Assembly: GCA_017430325.1 (NCBI GenBank)
Contig: JAFRNE010000038.1
Span: 38,848 to 102,847 of the forward strand
Reading direction: 5' to 3'
Length of the DNA stretch: 64,000 bases
Origin: Eubacterium sp.
GTDB taxonomy: Bacteria; Bacillota; Clostridia; Lachnospirales; Lachnospiraceae
Shown here: positions 27,700-35,885 of the stretch, piece after piece
Layout of the letters: each line of letters starts with the position of its first letter
Numbering within the stretch: position 1 is the stretch's first letter
Position numbers and translations under genes: made by a program
The notes under the pieces: model-generated
Told to the model about the DNA's origin: nothing
The model's database searches: none
The model's input: the letters and a program-made list of their open reading frames with translations, nothing else

Positions 27700-27810
27700 C
27701 CTGCGATCTCATTGTGTATCGAACACCGTTCGGGCGCAGAGGGTGCTGGTGTCCTGTGGACACCGTTTAGCACCGACCGAGCCGGGAGGCGAGACCGCAG
27801 GTGCTTTTTT
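27700..27810 (+). ncRNA. Structured noncoding RNA candidate (possibly raiA-like)
   Basis: About 110 nt with a closed secondary structure. The outer helix CCTGCG (27700-27705) pairs with CGCAGG (27796-27801). Inside are three hairpins: CGAAC-ACC-GTTCG (27720-27732), a 13-bp hairpin GGTGCTGGTGTCC / GGACACC-GTTT-AGCACC (27742-27774), and GCC-GGGA-GGC (27781-27790). Unpaired GACCGA and GAGACC segments join them. TTTTTT follows at 27805. No open frame is convincing. The joining segments recall the raiA RNA motif of Firmicutes, but this is from memory. A stretch GTTCGGG-CGCAGAGG also matches the anticodon arm of the adjacent tRNA-Pro, so a tRNA-derived origin is an alternative. Confidence 0.6.
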
Positions 27811-27842
27811 CACGGGGATTGGGGTGCTCCCAAAAATCATGA

Positions 27843-28051
27843 GAACCTCCATAAGGTGCGTTTCAAAATCGCACCTTATAGAGGTTCACGTTGCTTGTAA
27901 AGAATTGGACAAACCAATTCTCTTTGTACTTCTGCACCATTTTATACTTACTTCTGCACCACTTATTATACTATCAACTTGTGCTCCACTTTCCCATCGT
28001 GGTTACGTCGGGGCTGATTTTCCGCCATTAATCTCCCATATAACCTAATTC
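27843..28051. other. Noncoding stretch with two hairpins and a short direct repeat
   Basis: A long inverted repeat runs from 27843 to 27887: 7 bp, one mismatch, then ATAAGGTGCG pairing with CGCACCTTAT around a 9-nt loop. A second hairpin, AGAATTGG-ACAAA-CCAATTCT (27901-27921), is followed by CTTTGTACTT and could end transcripts on the plus strand. ACTTCTGCACCA occurs twice about 21 bp apart (near 27928 and 27949). I see no gene here. Confidence 0.6.
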
Positions 28052-29347
28052 TCATTTTAAAAGTTCTTCATTCAGAAGGAATTGCTCTAATCCTACATAA
28101 GTGATCCCATTTTCATCCTGCCACGGTTTAAGGTAGTCTCGAACTACAACTATCTTGCTGAAAGAGTCAGGTATTCTTTTCAGTGATTCTATCTCCTGCT
28201 CCTTTTTGTCCGGATCGGCAATGGATAGAGCGGATTGAATATAAAACCGCTTGCCTCCTTTATTTACAACGAAATCCACTTCCAGCTGCTTTCGTATCTT
28301 CTTACCGTCCACATCCTTAGTATTGTATTCCACCACACCAACATCAACATTCATACCTCTACGGACAAGATCATTGTACAATATATTTTCCATGATATGT
28401 GTCTCTTCCAGCTGCCTAAACCCAAGCCTTGCATTGCGAAGTCCCAGGTCGGTGTAATAATACTTAGCAGGAGTTCCGATATACTTTTTTCCCTTTACAT
28501 CATAACGTACGACTTTCTCTATAAGGAATGATTCCACAAAATAACCGATATATTTTTCGATTGTTTCCGAGCCAATTCTGATCTGCCGCTCGCTTTTAAA
28601 AGTATTTGACAGCTTACTTGGATTTGTAAGCGATCCAATCCCAGATGCAAGGACATCTAGTAATATATCCAGCACTTCGGTATCATTCTTTATCTCATGA
28701 CGTTCAAGTACATCTTTTATATAAGTCCGGTCGAAGAGATCTTTTAAATACCTGCTTTTATCCTCATGAGATTCAAGAGAAGTGGCATACGGCATTCCAC
28801 CATAGGTATAATAATCCTGCCATGCCCCCCTTTTATCCCCTTCATATTCGCTATAAAACTCTGCGAATGACAACGGGTATACACGAATTTCATCGCCTCT
28901 GTCTCTGAACTGAGTCAATATATCCGAGGACAACATTTTAGAATTACTGCCGGTAACATAAACATCGGCATTATCCATATGCATAAATCCAAGGATTACA
29001 TCAATAAATGTTATCTTGGCATCCTCATTATCCACGTATGGATTCTGGATTTCGGATACAAACTGTATCTCATCGATAAAAATATAGTATTTCTTTTTAG
29101 GATCGACCATATGGCCTCGCACGTATTTATCCAATTCTAATGGATTACGATATTTAGCATTTTCCAGTATATCCAGTGCCAAGGAAACAATCTGGTCATC
29201 CTTTACACCTTCTCCCAATAGCCATTCACGATACAGTTGAAACAGCAGTACCGATTTACCGCTTCTACGGAGTCCCGTGATGATCTTTATACGTCCATTA
29301 TCTTTTTTTGAGATTATCTCTTGTAAATACTGTTCTCTCGGATACAT
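28052..29347 (-). CDS. AAA-family ATPase with DUF4143 domain
   Basis: Protein of 431 residues of the ATPase_AAA_14/DUF4143 family. Walker A is GLRRSGKSVLL (about 25-35), Walker B YYIFIDEIQF, and sensor-like VYVTGSNSKML follows. The C-terminal DUF4143 region ends in a nuclease-like beta-alpha unit (LEVDFVVNKGGKRFYIQSAL), where E/D...Q/K residues recall the PD-(D/E)XK core. Such proteins are widespread, often in accessory regions, and their function is not established. It has its own promoter flanked by two identical palindromes. Confidence 0.9.
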   Translation of the reverse strand: MYPREQYLQEIISKKDNGRIKIITGLRRSGKSVLLFQLYREWLLGEGVKDDQIVSLALDILENAKYRNPLELDKYVRGHMVDPKKKYYIFIDEIQFVSEIQNPYVDNEDAKITFIDVILGFMHMDNADVYVTGSNSKMLSSDILTQFRDRGDEIRVYPLSFAEFYSEYEGDKRGAWQDYYTYGGMPYATSLESHEDKSRYLKDLFDRTYIKDVLERHEIKNDTEVLDILLDVLASGIGSLTNPSKLSNTFKSERQIRIGSETIEKYIGYFVESFLIEKVVRYDVKGKKYIGTPAKYYYTDLGLRNARLGFRQLEETHIMENILYNDLVRRGMNVDVGVVEYNTKDVDGKKIRKQLEVDFVVNKGGKRFYIQSALSIADPDKKEQEIESLKRIPDSFSKIVVVRDYLKPWQDENGITYVGLEQFLLNEELLK

Positions 29348-29368
29348 TGTGATACCTCACGATTTATT

Positions 29369-29458
29369 TGCGGATATCCGCATTTTTTTCATATATAATA
29401 TAGCATTCCTTATAATTCTACGTCAATGTGATTCATGATTTTTTTGCGGATATCCGCA
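29369..29458 (-). promoter_or_regulatory. Promoter between two identical 14-bp palindromes
   Basis: Minus-strand promoter TTGACG (29421-29426) and TATATT (29397-29402) with an 18-bp spacer. The perfect palindrome TGCGGATATCCGCA occurs at 29445-29458, upstream of the -35, and again at 29369-29382, between the -10 and the ribosome-binding site. Centres are 76 bp apart. Each is followed by seven or more T residues on the plus strand. This arrangement suggests repression by a dimeric regulator or DNA looping. Confidence 0.7.
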
Positions 29459-29543
29459 TTTTTTTTGCAAGGTTTTCGTATGAATAGACTCTAGAATCTA
29501 TCATATTCAATCCACCACAAAATGAAAATCAATAGTTCTCCTT

Positions 29544-30267
29544 TTAGTCTTCTTTGTAGTTGATAATAAAGTTACTGACATCTCTCTCTTCAAATGCTTT
29601 TGGATTGAGCTTGAACTCTCTGCTTGGCAGCGTTATATTTTTTAGGTTTTCACAATCACCAAATGCATATTCTCCGAACACCTTCAAGCCCTTACCGATG
29701 GTCAGACTTGTAAGAGCAGGGCAATACTCAAATGCGCTTTCACCTATCTCAATCAAGCTGTCAGGCAGGGTTATGCTTTTAAGACTTTTACAACCATTGA
29801 ATGCAAAACTTCCTATAGAAGTTAAACTATTTCCAAAAGTTATGCTTTCGAGTTTTTCGTCTGAAGAAAAAGCAAAATCCCCGATTGAAGTAACACTGTT
29901 TCCCATGGTTACACTTTTAAGACTCCTGCAATCATGAAATGCACGGTCTCCGATTGAAATAACGCTTTTTCCGATAGTTACGTTTTCAAGCTTGCGACAC
30001 TCCTCAAATGCACAGTTTCCTATTGAGGTCACACTGTCGGGGATAGTTATACTTTGTGATCAGGTCGCAGTCTGCAAATGCATCGTCATCGATCTCAGTC
30101 ACTGTGTCAGGTATCGTTATGCTTTTAACCCGACACCCATAGCGCTGAAATGCCTGATACCCGATTTTTTTTCACTCCATATGGAATAACGATATCAAGG
30201 TAGAAGTCCTCAAAGTATATACCACATCTAATTTTTTCAGCACGCCGTTTTCTATTTCAAGTTTCAA
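29544..30267 (-). pseudogene. Decayed leucine-rich-repeat (BspA-like) gene
   Basis: The last 162 codons (from 30032) are intact BspA-type LRR units such as SVTSIGDFAFSSDEKLESI, each about 23 residues. Upstream the same protein continues in shifted frames: DTVTEIDDDAFADCDLI, then DFYLDIVIPYGVKK, and an N-terminus LKLEIENGVLKKLDV from a TTG at 30267 with GGAGG 10 nt upstream. At least three frameshifts are needed (near 30055, in the A-run near 30170 and near 30217). BspA-like LRR proteins are usually surface or secreted; no signal peptide is present. Confidence 0.8.
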
Positions 30268-30319
30268 TTATAATACGCCTCCGTTATGATCCTGTAGTAC
30301 GTTTTACTGTAATATAATT

Positions 30320-30451
30320 CTACAACAACTCTTCCACCCTGTACACTTCCTTTGGAATAAACTCATCATCCCATTTCGTCATAAAAATCATTGATTCCTC
30401 AAGTCGTTCTATAGCTTCAGGAATATTTGTATCATTATTGATCTAATACAT
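30320..30451 (-). pseudogene. Short coding remnant
   Basis: A 43-codon reading with one in-frame TAG at its third codon, ending in EAIERLEESM and DDEFIPKEVYRVEELL. Composition is that of a real protein, but neither an intact start nor a partner domain remains. Family not recognised. Between it and the next gene (30452-30545) there is only an A/T-rich inverted repeat TTCGCAAA/TTTGCGAA. Confidence 0.45.
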
Positions 30452-30545
30452 TTTTTCACCTATTCCGGAATAATTGACCATTGGCATTTGGTGTGTTTCG
30501 CAAATATATAGTTTTATTATTTTTGCGAATCAGAAAGCCAATTTC

Positions 30546-31274
30546 TTACTTTTTTCTAATTACTGTATTCACTCTGTCATTAGTGAATCCAACACCAAGT
30601 GCAGTATATTTTGAACCTTCATTTGCTATAGCATGAGCCCATACAGGCTTCTTCCCCCGAGATATTATCTCCCTGCACATTCTATCAGCAACTACTTTAG
30701 CCAGGCCGTGATGCCGGTAGTTTTCATCCGTCTCAACACCTATATCCACCTCATCTGAACTAACTGCAGCTGAAAATGCAACTGCTATAGCTTTGTCTCC
30801 GTCCATTGCAACAAAGCCGAATCCATTTTTAAGAAACTGTTCTTTACTCGCCCAAGAAAATGTGGGAATAATATTTCCATATATCCTGTCATAATTATTT
30901 GCAGATATTGGCTCTACTTTGTATTTACATTCCGGAACAATCTGCGGCAAATCTACGAAGCTATACTCCACTCTTTTGTCAATCACAATATCATCTTTAT
31001 CGGAGAAGAATTCTATCACCCTCGAATCATCTGTTATGAGAACAAATCTTCTCTCAGTATCCTTCACAAAATAATCCTGATATACTTTCTCAAGAAATGA
31101 TTCCTTTACACTGCCTGATAGATACGCAAAGCCACAGTAATGCCAGAACAACGCAGTCTTGGAGTCATCAGAAAAGATTACATTTCCATCCTGAAATCCT
31201 TCGGCTATCGAAAGAGGATAGACAGCATTGCTCGTGCAATTTCTTGCAAATTCAGTTGATTTTATAGCTATCAT
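30546..31274 (-). CDS. GNAT-family acetyltransferase
   Basis: Protein of 242 residues of the GNAT_acetyltr_2 type. The C-terminal half has the acetyl-CoA-binding region VDIGVETDENYRHHGLAKVVADRMC and the closing WAHAIANEGSKYTALGVGF. The N-terminal half is the extra domain of this family. AGGAG stands 7 nt before the ATG. The substrate is unknown. It follows the SAP-domain gene by 10 nt and is probably co-transcribed with it. Confidence 0.85.
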   Translation of the reverse strand: MIAIKSTEFARNCTSNAVYPLSIAEGFQDGNVIFSDDSKTALFWHYCGFAYLSGSVKESFLEKVYQDYFVKDTERRFVLITDDSRVIEFFSDKDDIVIDKRVEYSFVDLPQIVPECKYKVEPISANNYDRIYGNIIPTFSWASKEQFLKNGFGFVAMDGDKAIAVAFSAAVSSDEVDIGVETDENYRHHGLAKVVADRMCREIISRGKKPVWAHAIANEGSKYTALGVGFTNDRVNTVIRKK

Positions 31275-31284
31275 ATTTCAGCTC

Positions 31285-31902
31285 CTAAATTATCTGGTCT
31301 TTATATTTCTCTAACAACTCACGCGAATACTCTTTGGGCTTATCAGACTCTCTCACTATTTTCCATAGAGCCGCAGCAACCTTAAGTCGTTCGTCAAAAA
31401 TCAAAGTTGCTTCATCTGCACAGAAATCATGTACAAACTTATTCCACTGAAGCATTGATTTATCATACTTTGCATAGGTTTTCTTTCCGTAGTAAATATC
31501 CAGCAGATCACCTAATGTAAATGACTCATCGCTCGTTTCTTTAACCGCCTTTACAGTTGCCACCATATCCACATTGAACTTGAATCTTTCTTCTCCTGTC
31601 TGCTTAGAGAAGAAATCCCTGAATCTCGGGCCAAATGTAAATCCACATTCTATAAGTCCGGTATCCAGAGTAAGCTCCGTTACAACCTTCTTTCGACCGA
31701 CTCTCGTTTTCTTAGAATTCTTACTCTGTGGCAGTATCTTCTTTCCGGCAAAATAAGCTTCTATCACTTTGTATAATTCAATCTTGCTGCCATCAGCTTT
31801 AAGACCATGAGCCTTACATATCCTAATTAGTTCTTCGCGGTACCAGTAATATTTATTAAATTCTTTAAAATCCTTGATGCAGTCAAATTCTGGTCTTTCC
31901 AA
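31285..31902 (-). CDS. SAP-like domain protein with DUF6434-like C-terminus
   Basis: Protein of 205 residues. The N-terminal part (WYREELIRICKAHGLKADG then SKIELYKVIEAYF) looks like a SAP motif, a small helix-extension-helix that often binds DNA. The C-terminal part (SFTLGDLLDIYYGKK) resembles DUF6434. A basic linker (SKKTRVGRKKV) joins them. The start codon is TTG at 31902 with GGAG 8 nt upstream. Family names are from memory. Function unknown. Confidence 0.75.
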   Translation of the reverse strand: MERPEFDCIKDFKEFNKYYWYREELIRICKAHGLKADGSKIELYKVIEAYFAGKKILPQSKNSKKTRVGRKKVVTELTLDTGLIECGFTFGPRFRDFFSKQTGEERFKFNVDMVATVKAVKETSDESFTLGDLLDIYYGKKTYAKYDKSMLQWNKFVHDFCADEATLIFDERLKVAAALWKIVRESDKPKEYSRELLEKYKDQII

Positions 31903-31938
31903 TCCTAAATCTCCTATAACTATCAGCTATTCGAAATC

Positions 31939-32102
31939 TTAAGTCAGCCAAGCTGCCTCTATCTGATATGGATAAGGATCATTCTCAGGTGAGAATGTGA
32001 TTTTAATATATCAGGATAAACCAAGTCTTCCGGCTTATCACCTTGTCTGACTCGCTTAAAACGAACACACTTTGCCGGTGTAAAGCCGGACAAATCGTGA
32101 CA
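31939..32102 (-). pseudogene. Coding remnant downstream of the methyltransferase gene
   Basis: Two frames join into one protein-like tail: GFTPAKCVRFKRVRQGDKPE then EDLVYPDIL, followed after a one-base shift by FSPENDPYPYQIEAAWLT and a stop. It lies directly after the methyltransferase stop codon but in a different frame. The parent family is not recognised. Confidence 0.45.
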
Positions 32103-32103
32103 A

Positions 32104-33111
32104 TTACATATATAGTTTTCCATCGAAAAATCGTTCCTGAAATGATATTTGCTTCAAGATCTCTTCTTCAGTGATTTCATATCCATCAGGAACAACAATC
32201 CATTTATCTTCATTATCATTCAGCCTATGATAAACAGCAATAACACGTCCGGAATACTCTTCAACGGGTTCGTCAATCCCCAGCAAATAAATATCCTGTT
32301 CAGCTCCATCTCCTGCAAAAATCCCCTCAATGTATCCATAATTAACAGGGTACACGATTTGTGGTAATCTAGGATGTGTGCCTCCCAGCGGGCGATCAAT
32401 CTTGCAGTTTACAAGTCTGCCTATTATATCTGAATAATCCGGTTCCGTGCATTCTTTACGTATTACAGCCTCTATAAAGTAATGCTTTTGATTCTTCCAT
32501 CTACCTTCAGAAAAGCAGTCATCTATATGCCTTACTTTAAGAATTTCGAAATCGGCAAAAAGGCTCTCTATATCAGCTCTGTCCACAAAGAAATGTGGAA
32601 CTCCCTGTTCGGGTCCGTCTGTTTTTATCACGGTGTTTTCATCAACTTTAGGAAGCCCCGACTCCGCATATGTCCATGTTTCTTTAGAGCATAACGTCAT
32701 AAACACCTCTCCGCCAGGTTTAAGAACACGCTTTATTTCACGCATGATCTTATGCATTCCGGCTGTATCTGCATGACCTGCGGAGTGCATCGCAAAAATA
32801 CAATCAAATGCATTATCGGCAAAGGGCATATTCTCCATGTCGCCCCTTCGGCAAGCTATGTCAACTTCCTGCTTCTTCATGTAATCCTTCAGGAAATCAA
32901 GCGCATCGTTTGATATATCCATTGCAGTAACTTTGAAGCCATACTTTGCAAATAACACAGAATGTCTGCCGAGACCGCAGCCAAGATCCAGAATACTCTT
33001 ACGACCTTCTCTTCTCCATTTTTCAGCATAATACCAGCTCTCTTCGCACGGCTGAAGCCATATGGATTTATTTTCTATATTCTTCCAATCAAAAGGTATA
33101 TAATCTTTCAT
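32104..33111 (-). CDS. SAM methyltransferase fused to inorganic-pyrophosphatase-like domain
   Basis: Protein of 335 residues in two parts. Residues 1-220 are a class I SAM-dependent methyltransferase: motif I ILDLGCGLGRHS (40-51), acidic loop VTAMDIS and motif VLKPGGEVFM. Residues 228-335 resemble a compact type I inorganic pyrophosphatase: KIDRPLGGTHP, YPVNYGYIEG (254-263), GDGAEQD (267-273) and KWIVVPDG. The second domain is known as a stand-alone protein of about 110 residues in Clostridia. The fusion suggests the methyltransferase is tied to a pyrophosphate- or nucleotide-releasing step. Substrates are unknown. The Asp set of true pyrophosphatases seems only partly kept. Confidence 0.82.
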   Translation of the reverse strand: MKDYIPFDWKNIENKSIWLQPCEESWYYAEKWRREGRKSILDLGCGLGRHSVLFAKYGFKVTAMDISNDALDFLKDYMKKQEVDIACRRGDMENMPFADNAFDCIFAMHSAGHADTAGMHKIMREIKRVLKPGGEVFMTLCSKETWTYAESGLPKVDENTVIKTDGPEQGVPHFFVDRADIESLFADFEILKVRHIDDCFSEGRWKNQKHYFIEAVIRKECTEPDYSDIIGRLVNCKIDRPLGGTHPRLPQIVYPVNYGYIEGIFAGDGAEQDIYLLGIDEPVEEYSGRVIAVYHRLNDNEDKWIVVPDGYEITEEEILKQISFQERFFDGKLYM

Positions 33112-33125
33112 CTATCTCTCCGTTT

Positions 33126-33342
33126 TTATACTATCGTATATCCTTCAGCAACCAGAACCTTCAACGCCTTTACATAGTTTTCTTCCTTCACAAGAATATA
33201 GTCCGTATTATAAATCGACACGGCAAATATTCCGATCTTGTTTTCTGCAAGAATACCTGACAGTTTCGAAAGTATTCCGATCAACGAAAAATCAAGTACT
33301 CCCTGGATACGAAAGATTATACTCTAATTTCTTAAGTTCCAT
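33126..33342 (-). pseudogene. ACT-domain protein gene with internal deletion
   Basis: The start is MELKKLEYNL, followed at once by a frame change into FRIQGVLDFSLIGIL and IGIFAVSIYNTDYILVKEEN, ending GYTIV. In the usual ACT (ACT_7-type) protein about 45 residues stand between these parts, so an internal deletion with frameshift has removed them. The stop is at 33126. Almost certainly nonfunctional. Confidence 0.75.
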
Positions 33343-33395
33343 AATTCGCAGCTCCTGTTAGTCCATTACTATCTATATCTTTAATAATCATTTTT

Positions 33396-33899
33396 CTATA
33401 TAAACATCTCCATATCTATACATTTCCAGTTTCCAATCGGCAGTTCACAGTCCCTTATATTGTATTCCTTGAAGCCCACCGCTTCGTAACAGTGCTTTGC
33501 TTTTTCATTATTCTCAAATACTCCAAGGTCGATCCTGTTTGCTCTTAAGCTTTCTTTTACATACTCTACTCCCAGAAGGAGCATCTCTTTTCCATAGCCT
33601 TTTCCACGAAGCTTTGGATCAACTATTACAAATCCGAATCTTACACTGCTATCATCATCTTCTCTTGGATATCTTATAATAAAATGTCCTATAACATTTC
33701 CCTCTTCATCCTCTGCTGTTAGCGGGAAGAATCTGCCTGATTCAATCTGCGGCGCATAATTCTTTTCTATGTCATTTTCTTCCAAAGGATACTTATTAAA
33801 TCTGTCAGCTGACCATTTATACAGCTCTTCCTCAGTTCTCAGCCATGTGGCAATTATTGGCGAATCTTCTTTCTTATAATTTCTTAGTATCATATTCAT
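33396..33899 (-). CDS. GNAT-family N-acetyltransferase
   Basis: Protein of 167 residues in the RimJ/RimL-like GNAT style: RFGFVIVDPKLRGKGYGKEM is the beta4-acetyl-CoA loop (R/Q-x-x-G-x-G), and LGVFENNEKAKHCYEAVGF the C-terminal helix and strand. Complete length. It follows the HxlR regulator gene by 15 nt and is likely co-transcribed. Substrate unknown. Confidence 0.88.
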   Translation of the reverse strand: MNMILRNYKKEDSPIIATWLRTEEELYKWSADRFNKYPLEENDIEKNYAPQIESGRFFPLTAEDEEGNVIGHFIIRYPREDDDSSVRFGFVIVDPKLRGKGYGKEMLLLGVEYVKESLRANRIDLGVFENNEKAKHCYEAVGFKEYNIRDCELPIGNWKCIDMEMFI

Positions 33900-33914
33900 T
33901 TCCTCCTCTTGTAA

Positions 33915-34352
33915 TCAAAAAACCCCCTTTATATCTACCAACGGATCATTTCCTTCAGCCGCTTCCTTCACTAACCTACATAATTCATTTTCAGATAATA
34001 TCCCCTTATTAATAAGTGCGTCAGTCATTCCATTTTCGATCATATAATCAACGCCTACCATCTGCATGATATCTATGGCCTCAATCATCTTACGTCCACG
34101 CCTCTCGGTTATCGAATACTCGACGCGAAGGGGATATCCATCGAAGGACTTCTTCTCCACAAGACCGAATTCAATAAGTTCCTTCAGCTGTTCGAGAAGC
34201 ATCTTCTGAGTAATGCCTTCTATCTCTCGCTCCAGTTCAGCAAGTCCCTTTGGACCATCCTTCATCTGATATAAGATTATTGTTTTCCATTTACCTTTTA
34301 TAATGTCATGAACTATTTCAAGCGGACAGGTATAGTCATCCCTTATCTTCAT
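33915..34352 (-). CDS. HxlR-family transcriptional regulator
   Basis: Protein of 145 residues with the HxlR winged helix: CPLEIVHDIIKGKWKTIIL, then ITQKMLLEQLKELIEFGLVE and VEYSITERRGR. The family usually has a conserved Cys near the N-terminus, present here (YTCPLE), which in some members senses reactive electrophiles or oxidants. A C-terminal extension of about 40 residues is unusual in length. It lies downstream of the isochorismatase-like hydrolase, its likely target. Confidence 0.9.
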   Translation of the reverse strand: MKIRDDYTCPLEIVHDIIKGKWKTIILYQMKDGPKGLAELEREIEGITQKMLLEQLKELIEFGLVEKKSFDGYPLRVEYSITERRGRKMIEAIDIMQMVGVDYMIENGMTDALINKGILSENELCRLVKEAAEGNDPLVDIKGVF

Positions 34353-34427
34353 AATTTTGCCATCCTGTTTTCATCCTGTTCGATTAGTTAATTTCCTCTG
34401 AAATATAATTTTATCTCTGATGGACTG

Positions 34428-34979
34428 TTACTCTCTAAGATATTCGTCAGATTTAATTACATTTGCAAAGCCCTCAGCAAGTGATGCCATATAAACAGCA
34501 TGTACCGTCTCAGCATCTATCTTTTTCCCATCATGTTTAAGTGCCATAGTGGTACAAGCATCATCAATTAAAGTAACATTATATCCATAATTCTGACAAG
34601 CTCTAACTGTTGTATCCACACACATGTGGGACATCATTCCAGTTACAACCAAATCTGTTATCTCATTTTCCTGCAAATACTTGCGAAGCTCAGTTCCGAG
34701 AAATGAACTCGGGTATTCCTTATGAATTATCTTCTCTCCTTCTATCGGTTTAACAAGACTGTGAATTCCCGATAAAACCTTGAAGTTATGCTGAACATGG
34801 ATTACAGTTTTATCCTCTGATCTGAACTTCTCCAAAACCCGCGCAGCATTCTTAGCTGCACACCTTGGATTATGCAGCAGCATAGGGCCTGGTGTGAAAT
34901 AAATATCCTGGATATCAATCAGTAGTAACGCTTCCTTTATTCGCTCATTATTATTCTCAGTAATAATCTCTTTTTTCAC
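34428..34979 (-). CDS. Isochorismatase-family cysteine hydrolase
   Basis: Protein of 183 residues with the catalytic triad of cysteine hydrolases: Asp22 (LLLIDIQD), Lys87 (HKEYPSSF) and Cys120 (GMMSHMCVDTT). This family includes nicotinamidases, carbamoyl hydrolases and isochorismatases; sequence alone does not decide. The start is GTG at 34979 with GGAGGAG upstream. Likely in a unit with the HxlR regulator. Confidence 0.88.
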   Translation of the reverse strand: MKKEIITENNNERIKEALLLIDIQDIYFTPGPMLLHNPRCAAKNAARVLEKFRSEDKTVIHVQHNFKVLSGIHSLVKPIEGEKIIHKEYPSSFLGTELRKYLQENEITDLVVTGMMSHMCVDTTVRACQNYGYNVTLIDDACTTMALKHDGKKIDAETVHAVYMASLAEGFANVIKSDEYLRE

Positions 34980-35141
34980 CTTGATTCTCCTCCTGTAAAC
35001 GACTTACAAATTCTTCTTCTGTTTTTTATACCGAAAGAATATCGCAGTTTCCAGGAATTGAACATTACCCACTTTTTTGTGGGTATATATCAGTTAGTGT
35101 TACGCGTGAATAGTAGCAATCAAGAAACAATTTAGATATAC

Positions 35142-35885
35142 CTATATAACATAATATATATCAACCGACATATCTTTATTATATACTTCGTATACTCGGT
35201 CCGAAAGTTCTATTAAATGTTCTTCTGCATACTGGCGCATTATCTTATGCGCATCAGATACTTTCGAGAACCCACCTTGAAAGTTTATATGAAGACAGCT
35301 TTCTTCAAATAATTCTACAGTATCCTCACCACTATAATCTTTAACCGGAAGACAGGTTTTCATAGCAAACCTTGCATCATCCTTTAATCCATCATATCTT
35401 ACAAAATGACTTCCTGCTACTTCGACACCTTTACGCGCCGCCGCTTCGTATAGCTTCCCAACAGATATTCCAAGTTTCTCAAGTTCAACATTTTCATCAA
35501 CATATAAACAGACACATTTTTCAAAAGGTCTGATATCCGGTTCTATCAGAAGGTTATCTGCTTCTTCTTTTTCTCCATCTATTTTCTTATCTGAGACCAT
35601 TTTCTTCATATCTCTTAGCAGATTATCAGTTTCTTTAATCTTGCTTGAAAGAATCTCTTCCTCAGATACTTCTCCACTTAGAATCTGCTTTATCTCAAAT
35701 AAAGAAATCCCTATACTTCTTAGGCGTTTTATTGTCACAAGTTTCGAAAGCTGTGATTCGTCATAATAGTAATATCCGTTCTCCTCACTTTGCATAGCAG
35801 GAACCAGAAGCCCCTCTTCACGATATAAGCGAAGAGCTTTTCGTCCTACATTTCCAATCATCGCAAATTGTCCACTGGTATACAT
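35142..35885 (-). CDS. MerR-family regulator with GyrI-like effector domain
   Basis: Protein of 247 residues. The N-terminal MerR helix-turn-helix is clear (MYTSGQFAMIGNVGRKALRL, then NGYYYYDESQLSKLVTIKRL). A coiled dimerisation helix follows, then a C-terminal domain (ARFAMKTCLPVKDYSG and YEVYNKDMSVDIYYVI) that resembles the GyrI/AraC ligand-binding fold seen in multidrug-sensing regulators. Its ATG overlaps the stop of the creatininase-like gene (TAATG), so it is co-transcribed with it. Confidence 0.88.
   Translation of the reverse strand: MYTSGQFAMIGNVGRKALRLYREEGLLVPAMQSEENGYYYYDESQLSKLVTIKRLRSIGISLFEIKQILSGEVSEEEILSSKIKETDNLLRDMKKMVSDKKIDGEKEEADNLLIEPDIRPFEKCVCLYVDENVELEKLGISVGKLYEAAARKGVEVAGSHFVRYDGLKDDARFAMKTCLPVKDYSGEDTVELFEESCLHINFQGGFSKVSDAHKIMRQYAEEHLIELSDRVYEVYNKDMSVDIYYVI

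Noticed and set aside
27843..27950. CRISPR-like repeats
   Set aside because: The only direct repeat is a 12-mer present twice; no regular spacing and no cas genes.
27712..28048. Two plus-strand frames through the RNA candidate and hairpins
   Set aside because: They run over strong RNA helices and a T6 run and have no ribosome site or protein-like composition.
28052..29347. DUF4143 ATPase as a transposition or phage protein
   Set aside because: No terminal repeats, transposase or phage genes nearby; the family is common in chromosomes without mobile genes.
29369..29458. Palindromes plus T-runs as intrinsic terminators
   Set aside because: TGCGGATATCCGCA is a continuous palindrome without loop, so it would make a poor RNA hairpin; its two copies around a promoter fit operators better.
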